Origin: an uncultured Oscillospiraceae bacterium
GTDB lineage: Bacteria > Bacillota > Clostridia > Oscillospirales > Ruminococcaceae
DNA length: 11,786 bases
Assembly (NCBI GenBank): GCA_905212515.1
Contig: CAJMEU010000091.1
Span: 1-11,786 of the forward strand
Reading direction: 5' to 3'
The position numbers and the translations under genes were made by a program. The notes under the pieces are model-generated. The model was not told where the DNA came from. It worked only from the letters and a program-made list of their open reading frames with translations, and ran no database searches. Within the stretch, counting starts at the first letter, position 1. The number at the start of each line of letters is the position of its first letter. Positions 1-7,577 of this stretch are shown piece after piece.

Positions 1-14
1 GATTTTTAGCCGAA

Positions 15-199
15 CGGAAGCCTTCGGGGTTCCGGGCCCAGGGCCCCGGCCGCGCACCGCGCGGCTGGGCGGCACGGAATGGCGGCCCCGGTGGGGCCGT
101 CAACCGAACCGACGCGGTTTCGCAATGCGAAATGGCCGGTTTTGCCGGCCAAGCGGCGGGCCAACGCTCTTTGCTACTTTCTCAACGCTGAGAAAGTAG
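15..199. repeat. Run of tandem short hairpins in intergenic DNA
   Basis: No gene is visible in bases 1-392. The first half is a chain of short perfect or near-perfect inverted repeats with tiny loops: CGGAA/TTCCG (15-34), CCGGGCCC/GGGCCCCGG with one bulge (32-49), CCGCGC-ACC-GCGCGG (50-64), a 7-bp GC stem with loop GGT (83-99), AACCG-ACG-CGGTT (107-119), TTTCGC-AAT-GCGAAA (119-131, one more pair possible), GGCCGG/CCGGCC (134-150), and a 10-bp stem CTACTTTCTC/GAGAAAGTAG with a 6-base loop (174-199). None has a convincing U tract, so they are not obvious terminators. The run is cut by the window edge. It may be part of a dispersed structured repeat; this is inference. Confidence 0.5.
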
Positions 200-330
200 A
201 GACCCCATCGTAAAAATAAACGTAAAACCAGGGCCCGTCTCCGGCCGCCGACACCGTGCCCCTGCAAAACTCCGCCCAAAAGGGCTGGTATCTTTGCCCA
301 AAATATGATTTAATGAACATAGGAATACCG

Positions 331-384
331 CTGCCGCCTGGCGCGGTGGCAGGAAGAAAAAAGATACTTCTCTGTGAGAGGAAG
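331..384 (+). promoter_or_regulatory. lacZ leader hairpins, the second covering the ribosome site
   Basis: Two hairpins lie just before lacZ. The first pairs CTGCCGCC (331-338) with GGTGGCAG (345-352). The second pairs CTTCTCT (367-373) with AGAGGAAG (377-384) around loop GTG with one bulged G, and its right arm contains the GAGAGGAAG ribosome site for the ATG at 393. A fold of this kind could lower translation. AT-rich bases around 300-316 (TATGAT, TTTAAT) are the likely promoter area, but no -35 box with good spacing is visible, so I do not call a promoter. Confidence 0.35.
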
Positions 385-392
385 TTGCGCAA

Positions 393-3300
393 ATGGATTT
401 TCAAGTGAATTGGCTGAGCGACCCCACTGTGTTCGCCGTGAACCGTCTGCCCGCCCATGCGGCGCTGACGGTGCTGGACGGCCTGGGGCGCCCCATGGAA
501 ACCAGCCTGGACGGCCGCTGGAAATTTGCCTGGTCCCCCACGGTGGAAGAGGCGCCGGCGGACTTTGCCGCGCGGGAGGCGGACGTGCGCCGCTGGGACG
601 ACATCACGGTGCCCGGCGCCATCCAGCTGCAGGGCGGCGGCCGCTGGGGCCTGCCCCAGTACACCAATGTGGCCTGGCCCTGGGACGGCCACGAGGCCCT
701 GGCCCCCGGCGAGGTGCCCCACGCCAACGCCGTGGGCACCTATGTGAAGGATTTCACCCTGCCCGATGGCTGGCAGGGGCCGGTGTATGTGCGCTTCGGC
801 GGTGCCTCGGCGGCCCTGGCGGTGTGGTGCAACGGCGTGTTCGTGGGATACAGCGAAAGCAGCTTCAATCCCGCCGAGTTCGACCTCACCCCCTATCTGG
901 ACCGGGGCGGCCCCAACCGGCTGGCGGCCCAGGTGTTCCAGTACTGCTCCGGCAGCTGGCTGGAGGACCAGGATATGTGGCGCCTGTCCGGCTTGTTCCG
1001 CAGCGTCACGCTGCACGCGAAGGCCCTGACCCATGTGGCCGACGCAGTGGTGGACACCCAGCTTTCGCCGGATTATTCCCGGGCCACCCTGAAGCTGGAC
1101 GTGAAGCTGGAGGGCGAGCTGGCCGGCCGCCTGCAGCTGGACACGGGCACCCAGTGTATCGAACAGCCCGTCACCGGGCGGGAGCTGAGCCTTTCGGCCA
1201 CGTTCGGCCAGCCCCGGCTGTGGAGTGCTGAGACGCCTCATCTGTACCCCGTCACGCTGCGGGTCCTCAGCGCCGGGGGCGCGGTGCTGGAGCAGGTGCG
1301 CCTGAACGTGGGCTTCCGCCGCTTTGCCCTCGAGGACGGCGTGCTGAAGCTGAACGGCAAGCGCCTGGTGTTCAAGGGCGTGAACCGGCACGAGTGGAAC
1401 TGTAACACGGCCCGCACCCTCACGCTGGAGGACATGATGGCGGACGTCAAGGCCCTGAAAAAGGCCAATGTGAACGCCGTGCGCACCAGCCATTATCCCA
1501 ACGACCCCCGCTGGTACGACCTGTGCGACGAATACGGCTTGTACGTGATGGACGAGGTGAACCTGGAGACCCATGCCACCTGGCAGAAGGCCCGGGGCCG
1601 CCGCGCCATGAACGAGGCTTTGCCCGGCGGCAGCATCCGCTGGCGCGACAGCGTGATGAGCCGCGCCGAGGCCCTTCTGCGGCGGGACCGCAACCATCCC
1701 TGCGTGCTGATGTGGAGCCTGGGCAACGAATCCGGCGGCGGCAAAACCCTGTTCGAGCTGGGCGAGTATTTCCGCAGCATGGACCCCGGCAGGCCGGTGC
1801 ATTACGAGGGTACCTTCCAGGACAACACCTACCCGGACACCAGCGACGTGGAGAGCCGCATGTACGCCACCGTGGAGGAATGTGAGCGGTGGCTGAAAGA
1901 CCATCCCCGGGGCAAGCCCTTTTTGCTGTGCGAGTACAGCCACGCCATGGGCAATTCCTGCGGGCACCTGGCCAAATACACGGCCCTGGCAAACAAATAC
2001 CCCCATTTCCAGGGCGGCTTTGTGTGGGATATGATCGACCAGGGCCTGCGGGCCCGGGCGCCCACGGGCGAGGAATACTTTGCCTATGGCGGGGACTTTT
2101 CCGATTGGCCCAACGACGGCAACTTTTGTGCCGACGGCCTGTGGTTCGCAAACCGCGCCGAAAGCCCCAAAGTGCAGGAGCTGCGCCACTGCTACCGCGA
2201 TTTTGACGTGGTGCCCTCCCGCTATGATATCCAGATCGCCAACAACAGCCTGTACACCGACCTGTCGGCCTACGTGGTGCGCGTACTGCTGATGCGGGAC
2301 GGAAAGCTGATGGAGAGCCGCGAGGTGCGCGCCAGCGCCGCCCCCGGCCAGACGGCCCATCTGCCCCTGCCCTTCCGCGTGCCCGACGCGCCCGGGGAGT
2401 ACACCGTCACCGCCCACGTGCTGCTGGCCCGGGACAAGCCCTGGGCCCAGGCGGGCTGGTGCGTGGCCAAAGGCCAGTGTGTGTTGCGTCTGGCGGCGCC
2501 TGCGCCCGTGTGCCTGCTGCCCGTCACCCTGGTGGAGGGCGATTATACCATCGGCGTGGCCGGGGACGGGTTCCACGTGTTGTTCCAGCGGGCCACCGGC
2601 CAGCTTTGCAGCTACCGCAAAAACGGCGTGGAGCTGCTGCAGGCGCCCGTGCGCCTGAACTTCTGGCGCGCCCCCACGGACAACGACCGCGGCTGGGGCA
2701 TGCCCCGGGAAATGGGCGGCTGGCGCTTTGCCGGCGAGTACGCGCCCTGCATCTCCTGCGCCGTCACCGCCGGCGACATGGACGAGCCCCGGGTGGATGT
2801 GACGGCCCTGTACCACCTCAACGGAAATAAAGAGTTGCCCGTCACCGTGCAGTACACCGTCACCGGCGACGGCCAGGTCCAGGCCACGCTGGAGTACGGC
2901 GGCACCCGCACCGTCGCCGTGCCGGAGTTCGGCCTGCTGTTCACCCTGCCCAAAACTTACAGCCGGGTGGATTACTACGGCCGCGGCCCGGCCGAGAATT
3001 ATATCGACCGCAAAACCGGCGCCATGCTGGGCCGCTACGAGTACACGGCCCCGGAGAACCTGACCCCCTACAGCCGCCCGCAGGAGTGCGGCAACCGCAC
3101 GGGCGTGCGCATGGCCGCCGTGACGGGCGCCGACGGCATGGGCTTTGTGTTCCGCGCCGGCGCGCCCGGCGGCATGGATCTAGGCGCCTTGCCCTATACC
3201 CCCCAGGAACTGGAGTGCGCCCGCCACGCCTACGCGCTGCCGGCCGTGACCAAAACCGTGGTGCGCTGCACCATGGGCCAGATGGGCGTGGGCGGCGAGG

Positions 3301-3395
3301 ACAGCTGGGGCGCCCGTGTGCACGAGGACGCACTGTGCCGCATCGAACAGGGCACGCGCTTCACCTTCAGCTTCATCGGCATTGCCAAGGCATAA
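393..3395 (+). CDS. lacZ: Beta-galactosidase, glycoside hydrolase family 2, LacZ type
   Basis: This 1000-residue protein hydrolyses terminal beta-galactosides such as lactose. It has no signal peptide, so it should act in the cytoplasm on imported sugar. Length and order match long LacZ enzymes: sugar-binding jelly roll (about 30-215, with the family signature LEDQDMWRLSGLFR at 190-203), Ig-like domain (about 220-315), TIM barrel (about 317-600) and a C-terminal beta-galactosidase small-chain domain (about 715-995). The acid/base glutamate is E446 in WSLGNES, and the nucleophile is E514 in LCEYSHAMGNS. The ATG at 393 follows GAGAGGAAG by eight bases, and the N-terminus fits the family. It stands alone: no regulator or sugar transporter is next to it, and a terminator follows. 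The exact natural substrate cannot be told from sequence. Confidence 0.95.
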   Translation: MDFQVNWLSDPTVFAVNRLPAHAALTVLDGLGRPMETSLDGRWKFAWSPTVEEAPADFAAREADVRRWDDITVPGAIQLQGGGRWGLPQYTNVAWPWDGHEALAPGEVPHANAVGTYVKDFTLPDGWQGPVYVRFGGASAALAVWCNGVFVGYSESSFNPAEFDLTPYLDRGGPNRLAAQVFQYCSGSWLEDQDMWRLSGLFRSVTLHAKALTHVADAVVDTQLSPDYSRATLKLDVKLEGELAGRLQLDTGTQCIEQPVTGRELSLSATFGQPRLWSAETPHLYPVTLRVLSAGGAVLEQVRLNVGFRRFALEDGVLKLNGKRLVFKGVNRHEWNCNTARTLTLEDMMADVKALKKANVNAVRTSHYPNDPRWYDLCDEYGLYVMDEVNLETHATWQKARGRRAMNEALPGGSIRWRDSVMSRAEALLRRDRNHPCVLMWSLGNESGGGKTLFELGEYFRSMDPGRPVHYEGTFQDNTYPDTSDVESRMYATVEECERWLKDHPRGKPFLLCEYSHAMGNSCGHLAKYTALANKYPHFQGGFVWDMIDQGLRARAPTGEEYFAYGGDFSDWPNDGNFCADGLWFANRAESPKVQELRHCYRDFDVVPSRYDIQIANNSLYTDLSAYVVRVLLMRDGKLMESREVRASAAPGQTAHLPLPFRVPDAPGEYTVTAHVLLARDKPWAQAGWCVAKGQCVLRLAAPAPVCLLPVTLVEGDYTIGVAGDGFHVLFQRATGQLCSYRKNGVELLQAPVRLNFWRAPTDNDRGWGMPREMGGWRFAGEYAPCISCAVTAGDMDEPRVDVTALYHLNGNKELPVTVQYTVTGDGQVQATLEYGGTRTVAVPEFGLLFTLPKTYSRVDYYGRGPAENYIDRKTGAMLGRYEYTAPENLTPYSRPQECGNRTGVRMAAVTGADGMGFVFRAGAPGGMDLGALPYTPQELECARHAYALPAVTKTVVRCTMGQMGVGGEDSWGARVHEDALCRIEQGTRFTFSFIGIAKA

Positions 3396-3399
3396 AAAG

Positions 3400-3443
3400 A
3401 AACCGCGCCTTTCGTCCGTTTGGGAAAAGAGGCGCGGTTTTTT
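3400..3443 (+). terminator. Rho-independent terminator of lacZ
   Basis: An 11-bp perfect stem, AAACCGCGCCT (3400-3410) with AGGCGCGGTTT (3430-3440), has a 19-base loop and continues into a run of T. It starts five bases after the lacZ stop, which makes lacZ a separate transcript from the potassium-uptake genes. Confidence 0.88.
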
Positions 3444-3487
3444 GCCTGTGCGTCCGGCCCTGTGGCTGCAGCGAGGCAAATTTTCCG

Positions 3488-3516
3488 TTGCAACCGCCCG
3501 GACGGAGGGCTATAAT
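3488..3516 (+). promoter_or_regulatory. Promoter of the trkA-gph operon
   Basis: TTGCAA (3488-3493), a 17-base spacer and a consensus TATAAT (3511-3516) lie 32 bases before the first trkA start. No other strong promoter is seen until the ferredoxin gene, so it probably drives the whole five-gene unit. Confidence 0.85.
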
Positions 3517-3548
3517 AGAAGTATTCTGTTTGCAGAAAGGACCTATCT

Positions 3549-4184
3549 ATGAATGTACTCATCGTGGGCAGCCAGCGCGTGGGGCGCAAGCTGGCCGTCC
3601 TGCTGGAAAAATTGGGCCACGACGTGAACGTGCTGGACCCGGACCCCAATAACCTCGCCCCCCTCAGCACCATGGACCCGCCCTTCAGCGGCATGCTGGT
3701 GCAGGGCGTGCCCATCGATGTGGACGTGTTGCGCAGCGCGGGCGCGGAAAGCTGCGACGCCGTGGCCGCCGTCAGCCGGGACGACAATGTGAACATCATG
3801 GTGGCGCAGATCGCCCGCGACATCTTCCACGTGGAAAAAGTCATCGCCCGCATCACCAACCCCGACAGCAAGGACGTATACGCCCAGCGCTTCGGCCTGC
3901 GGGCCGTGTGCGGCACCAACCTGACGGCCAACGCCGTGCTGGCCGGCCTGCTTGAGGACGACGCGGGTGAGCAGAGTGTGGTGTTCGGCTCCTCCAGCGT
4001 GCTGTTCACCGCCGTGCCCCCGCAGCCCGGAGACGTGGGGATGCTGCTGGCCGAGGTGCAGCTGCCCCGCGCGGATCTGTCCGCCTTCGGCGTGCTGCAC
4101 AAAAACGGCGTGGTGGAACTGGCCTGCCCGTCCCTGGCGCTGGCCGAGGGCGATAAGATCATCCTGGCCGAATTGGCGGATTGA
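3549..4184 (+). CDS. trkA: TrkA-like RCK protein, potassium uptake regulator (first of a pair)
   Basis: This 211-residue cytosolic protein is of the kind that binds a nucleotide and gates a TrkH/KtrB potassium channel. The N-terminal Rossmann domain (RCK_N, about 1-130) opens with strand MNVLIVG, and D30 ends the second strand (NVLDPD). An RCK_C domain fills about 140-211. The usual GxGxxG nucleotide loop reads GSQRVG (7-12), so the middle glycine is glutamine, which may change ligand binding. The ATG at 3549 is preceded by AGAAAGGA. It is the first gene of the operon, ten bases before a second trkA-like gene. No channel subunit (TrkH) is in the window, so the partner must lie elsewhere; that is inference. 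Confidence 0.88.
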   Translation: MNVLIVGSQRVGRKLAVLLEKLGHDVNVLDPDPNNLAPLSTMDPPFSGMLVQGVPIDVDVLRSAGAESCDAVAAVSRDDNVNIMVAQIARDIFHVEKVIARITNPDSKDVYAQRFGLRAVCGTNLTANAVLAGLLEDDAGEQSVVFGSSSVLFTAVPPQPGDVGMLLAEVQLPRADLSAFGVLHKNGVVELACPSLALAEGDKIILAELAD

Positions 4185-4194
4185 GGGGTATACT

Positions 4195-4863
4195 ATGAAA
4201 GTATGTATCATCGGCGGCGGCAAAGTGGGCTATTATCTGGCCAAGACCCTTTTGGAACACGGCCACACGCCCGTGGTGGTGGAGCAGGACGCCCGCCTGT
4301 GCGCCCACATCGCCGACAGTCTGGATCTGCACGTCACCTGCGGCGACGGCACCTTTCTGGATGTGTTGGAAAGTGCCGGCGCCGGCCAGTGCGGCGCGGT
4401 GGTGGCCGTCACCGGCCGTGACGAGACGAACCTGGTGTGCTGCCAGCTGGCGCGGGAGGTATTCCACGTCAAGCGAACGGTGGCGCGGGTGAACAACCCC
4501 AAAAACGCCGCCATCCTCAAGCGCCTGGGCGTGGATATCGCCGTGTCGGCCACCGACAACCTGTCCCATCTGATCGAGCGGGAGGTCGAGACCGCGGCCA
4601 TCCACCAGCTGCTCAGCCTGGCCGGCGGCTCGGCCACCATTGCCGAGGTGAACATCCCGGATGATTTCCGCCTGGCAGGCCAGACGCTGGCCCAGCTGCC
4701 TACGCCCGAGGGCACGGTGGCCGTCAGCATCACCCGGGGCGGCCAGCTGATCATCCCCCGCGGCAACACCCAGGTGCTGCCGGGGGACCGCGTGATGTTC
4801 CTGGCCCAGAACGAGGCGTTCCACGAATTGGTGGAGAGCTGGGGCCTGACACTGGAAAAATAG
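4195..4863 (+). CDS. trkA: TrkA-like RCK protein, potassium uptake regulator (second of a pair)
   Basis: This is a 222-residue RCK protein. The Rossmann domain has a canonical nucleotide loop GGGKVG (7-12: G7, G9, G12) and an acidic residue E30 at the end of the second strand (VVVEQD), the position that binds the ribose of NAD(H) or ATP in TrkA/KtrA proteins. A C-terminal RCK_C domain (about 145-215) follows. I chose the ATG at 4195 because AGGGG sits six bases upstream and translation then begins directly with the first Rossmann strand (MKVCIIG). A longer open frame extending upstream overlaps the preceding gene and is not needed. The two neighbours are related but clearly diverged, and probably work together on one channel. 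This copy looks like the fully nucleotide-binding one. Confidence 0.92.
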   Translation: MKVCIIGGGKVGYYLAKTLLEHGHTPVVVEQDARLCAHIADSLDLHVTCGDGTFLDVLESAGAGQCGAVVAVTGRDETNLVCCQLAREVFHVKRTVARVNNPKNAAILKRLGVDIAVSATDNLSHLIEREVETAAIHQLLSLAGGSATIAEVNIPDDFRLAGQTLAQLPTPEGTVAVSITRGGQLIIPRGNTQVLPGDRVMFLAQNEAFHELVESWGLTLEK

Positions 4864-4882
4864 AGGAGAAAGGAGGCCGTCC

Positions 4883-5311
4883 ATGGCCCAGTCCACATCT
4901 TTCCGCGCCACCCGGGCCGGCGCCGCGCTGGTGTGCGGCTGGCTGGCGCTGGCCGGTGCGGCGGTCCTCTTCTTTTTGCTGCCGCTGCCCGCGGGCACGC
5001 GGATGCTGGCGGCCCTGTTCTGGTGCGTGCTATGCTTTGGCCTGCTGGCGCCGCGCCTGGCCTCCTGCCGCGTGCGCGTGGGGGGCAACCACCTCACCGT
5101 GCGCGTGGGCGCGCTGTTCCTCACCACCAAGCGCATCCCGCTGCGCTTCATCACGGGATGCCGCATCTTGCAGACGCCCTTGGGCCGCATGGGCGGCGTG
5201 TGCCTGCTGGTGCTGTTCGGCGCCGGTACCTGGACGCTGATCCCCGGCGTGCGTGCGGCTGACGCCGAGGACCTGGCCGGCCGGCTGACCCACGGGGGCA
5301 AGCTGTTATGA
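4883..5311 (+). CDS. Small membrane protein with bacterial PH (bPH2) domain, YdbS-like
   Basis: This 142-residue protein has two hydrophobic helices near the N-terminus (about 13-33 and 40-57) followed by one bacterial pleckstrin-homology-like domain (bPH2, formerly DUF304; about 60-130), seen in the run KRIPLRFITGCRI and the later LLVLFGAGTWTL strand pair. A perfect AGGAGG lies six bases before the ATG. Size, topology and the adjacent larger bPH2 protein match the Bacillus YdbS/YdbT pair, membrane proteins with a reported link to resistance to some antimicrobial peptides. Its stop overlaps the next start by four bases (ATGA), so the two are translationally coupled and probably form a complex. 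The biochemical role is not established. Confidence 0.75.
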   Translation: MAQSTSFRATRAGAALVCGWLALAGAAVLFFLLPLPAGTRMLAALFWCVLCFGLLAPRLASCRVRVGGNHLTVRVGALFLTTKRIPLRFITGCRILQTPLGRMGGVCLLVLFGAGTWTLIPGVRAADAEDLAGRLTHGGKLL

Positions 5312-6687
5312 CGGAAAAGCGCCCCTTCCACATCCTGTACGCGCTGCGCTATCTGCGCTACGGCCTGCTTTTATGCCTGGTGCCCATGGCCCGGGCCCTG
5401 CTGGCCTTTGACCTGCAGTCCTTTTACACCGCCCTGCGGCAGGACGCCGCCATTTTGGCCGTGTTCGCGGTGGTGGCCCTGGTACTGCGCCGGGCCACGG
5501 CCTTTTGGATGGACGGCCAGGCGCTGCACTGTGAAAAAGGCGTGCTGGCCCGCAGCCACTACACCTATGCCCGGGCGGGCGTGGCCGCGCTGGAGGTGGC
5601 GCGCCCCCTGTATTGCCGACTGATGGGCGCCAGCAAGGTGACGCTGTACTTCAAAAGCCACCTGCAGCCGCGCACGTTCGACCTGTATCTGAAAAAGCAG
5701 GACGCGGCGGCGCTGGCCGACGCGCTGCTGCCCGCGCGCACGGACGTGAACATCTTCGCGCCCACTGGGTTCGAACGGCTGAGCCTGGTGATGCTCAGCG
5801 CCAATATCCTGACCAGCTGCGCCTTTGCCTGGATGACGCTGGATCGTCTGGACCCGCTGGTGGGCCTGGACCTCCAGCAGTTGGCCGAGCAGAACATCGG
5901 CCGCCTGGCGGGCCTGGCCGCGCGCCTGATGCCCGCGGGCCTGGCGGCCGCGGCCACGCTGGTGTTTTTGGGCGGAGCCGTCACTTTTTTGTATTCCTTC
6001 CTGCACACCTTCGGCTTTTCCGTGTGCCGCAACGGCGGCGTGCTCATCAGCCGGGGCGGCTTGGTCACCAAGCTGGAGCGGCGCATCCTCGTCTCCGCCG
6101 TGTCCGCCTGCGAGGTGCGCGTCACACCCGCGGCCCGGCTGCTGCGGCGCTACCCGGTGTATGTGTCCGCCGGATCCTTCCGCGGGGGTGATATCCCGCT
6201 GATGGTGTTCAAAAAAAATTCGCCCCACAGCCCCGAGGCCCTGCTGCCCGGCTATGCGCCCGCGCCGCCGGTGCTGTGCGACCCGGCGCGCAAAAGCTAT
6301 ATGCAATATTTGTGGCAGCCCGGGGCCCTGCTGGCCCTGGCCCTGGCCGTGACGGGCGTGGCCCTGGCGCGCATGCCGGCCCTGGTGCCCGTACTGCTGG
6401 TGCCGGATGCCCTGCTGCTGGCCGCCCTGGCCGTGGCAGCCGAGGGCTATTTCCGCGAGGGGATCTGCCGCAATGAGAACCGCAGCATCGGCCTGCGCTT
6501 CACCCGCCGCCTGACGCGCTGCGAGGTGTGCGTGCTCACGCCCGACCTGGCTTACACCCTGTTCGAGACGCCCTTCGCCACCAGCGGGGGCCGCTGCGAT
6601 GTGACGGTGCACCTGCCCTGCGGCCTGCGGTACAAGCTGCGCGGCGTGCTGAAGTACGCCGTGCAGGAACTGCCTTTTACCTTATAG
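5308..6687 (+). CDS. Multi-pass membrane protein with repeated bPH2 domains, YdbT-like
   Basis: This 459-residue protein is built as three repeats of a membrane hairpin followed by a bPH2-like soluble domain. Hydrophobic segments lie at about 17-33, 46-62, 155-176, 205-231, 337-356 and 358-379. Soluble domains lie at about 64-142 (LMGASKVTLYF is typical), 234-305 (LLRRYPVYVSAG) and 384-456. The length is close to Bacillus YdbT. The start overlaps the YdbS-like stop, giving a coupled pair. Sharing a transcript with the potassium regulators hints at envelope or ion stress, but this is inference. The middle of the second and third domains is less certain than the first. Confidence 0.75.
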   Translation: MTEKRPFHILYALRYLRYGLLLCLVPMARALLAFDLQSFYTALRQDAAILAVFAVVALVLRRATAFWMDGQALHCEKGVLARSHYTYARAGVAALEVARPLYCRLMGASKVTLYFKSHLQPRTFDLYLKKQDAAALADALLPARTDVNIFAPTGFERLSLVMLSANILTSCAFAWMTLDRLDPLVGLDLQQLAEQNIGRLAGLAARLMPAGLAAAATLVFLGGAVTFLYSFLHTFGFSVCRNGGVLISRGGLVTKLERRILVSAVSACEVRVTPAARLLRRYPVYVSAGSFRGGDIPLMVFKKNSPHSPEALLPGYAPAPPVLCDPARKSYMQYLWQPGALLALALAVTGVALARMPALVPVLLVPDALLLAALAVAAEGYFREGICRNENRSIGLRFTRRLTRCEVCVLTPDLAYTLFETPFATSGGRCDVTVHLPCGLRYKLRGVLKYAVQELPFTL

Positions 6688-6707
6688 AGATAGGACGTGC
6701 GAAATCC

Positions 6708-7379
6708 GTGTACAAAGCTGTTATTTTTGATTTGGACGGCACGCTGCTGAACACGCTGGACGATCTGGCGGCGGCCGGCAACCACACCCTGCGGGCCCTG
6801 GGCTTTGCCCCCCGCCCGGTGGACGATTACCGCCTGCTGGTGGGCAACGGCATCCCCAAACTGGTGGAGCGCATGCTGCCCGGGGGCCACAAGGGCCCGG
6901 CCACCCAGGCGCTGGCGCTGGACCTGTTCAGCCGCTACTACGCGGCTCACAAGGCCGAGGCCACCGCCCCTTACCCGGGCATCCCGGCCCTGCTGCACGC
7001 GCTGCGGGCGGCCGGCATACCCATGGGCGTGGTGTCCAACAAGGACGACGCCATGGCCAAGGCCGTGATGGAAACCTATTTCCCGGGGCTTTTTTGGCCC
7101 GAGAACGTGGCCGGCCGCCGGGACGCCGTGCCCGCGAAGCCCGACCCCACCTTGGTGAACGAGATGCGCGCGGCCTGGGGCCTGCCCCGGGAGGAAGTGC
7201 TGTATGCCGGCGACAGCAACGTGGACATCGAGACGGCCCGCAATGCCGGCCTGGACAGCTGCGGCGTGCTGTGGGGCTTCCGCTCCCGGCAGGAGCTGGA
7301 GACGGCCGGCGCGGTGCACCTGGCCCATAGTCCGGCGGCCCTGGCGGCCCTGCTGGGCCTTTCCCCGGCCGAAGGCTGA
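6708..7379 (+). CDS. gph: HAD-family hydrolase, phosphoglycolate phosphatase type
   Basis: This 223-residue phosphatase has all four HAD motifs: DLDGT (nucleophile D8, acid/base D10), S110 in GVVSNK, K144 in AKPDP, and GDSNVD (D169, D173). A helical cap lies at about 15-85, as in Gph/PGP enzymes that remove phosphate from 2-phosphoglycolate and similar small phosphates. The start is GTG at 6708, with AGGA about twelve bases upstream; the open frame continues upstream inside the previous gene, but no ATG lies nearer and the family N-terminus (YKAVIFDLDGT) begins here. It lies 20 bases after the YdbT-like stop and is probably the last gene of the operon. Substrate is not certain: HAD enzymes of this size also include beta-phosphoglucomutase and pyrophosphatase relatives. 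Confidence 0.88.
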   Translation: MYKAVIFDLDGTLLNTLDDLAAAGNHTLRALGFAPRPVDDYRLLVGNGIPKLVERMLPGGHKGPATQALALDLFSRYYAAHKAEATAPYPGIPALLHALRAAGIPMGVVSNKDDAMAKAVMETYFPGLFWPENVAGRRDAVPAKPDPTLVNEMRAAWGLPREEVLYAGDSNVDIETARNAGLDSCGVLWGFRSRQELETAGAVHLAHSPAALAALLGLSPAEG

Positions 7380-7438
7380 AGGCGGCTTGGGCTTTTTTTC
7401 CGCCCCGGAATTTTGCCGATCGCCAGCGAAATTTCTTG

Positions 7439-7467
7439 TTGCGAACTGGAATGATCTATGCTACAAT
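7439..7467 (+). promoter_or_regulatory. Promoter of the ferredoxin gene
   Basis: TTGCGA (7439-7444), a 17-base spacer and TACAAT (7462-7467) with TG one base before the -10 box (extended -10). Transcription would begin near 7474, leaving a leader of about 100 bases before the ferredoxin start. Confidence 0.75.
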
Positions 7468-7475
7468 AAGTGAAA

Positions 7476-7528
7476 ACGAGGGGCTTGCCTCTCGTCCTTT
7501 GGGCATGCCCGCGCCGCCGGCCCAAAGG
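7476..7528 (+). promoter_or_regulatory. Two hairpins in the ferredoxin leader
   Basis: ACGAGGGGC (7476-7484) pairs with GCCTCTCGT (7487-7495) with one mismatch. CCTTTGGGC (7496-7504) then pairs perfectly with GCCCAAAGG (7520-7528), directly followed by GTTTT. The first could protect the 5' end of the transcript; the second resembles a weak attenuator. No known riboswitch is recognised. Confidence 0.4.
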
Positions 7529-7577
7529 GTTTTGATGATTCTACATACGATGGGCGCGGAGAAAAGGATGGAAGATT

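Noticed and set aside
174..2816. An 880-residue open frame on the minus strand, antisense to lacZ
   Set aside because: Its product is rich in H, Q, G, A and V without domains, as expected from the complement of a GC-rich gene. The plus strand has an intact, full-length beta-galactosidase with catalytic residues.
5371..6612. A 413-codon minus-strand frame opposite the YdbT-like gene
   Set aside because: Histidine/glutamine/glycine-rich shadow of a GC-rich gene, with no ribosome site or motif. The plus-strand protein has clear membrane segments and coupling to its neighbour.
7380..7438. Terminator after the gph gene, suggested by a run of seven T near 7392
   Set aside because: I could not find a convincing stem directly before the T run, so I did not list it, although transcription probably stops in this area.
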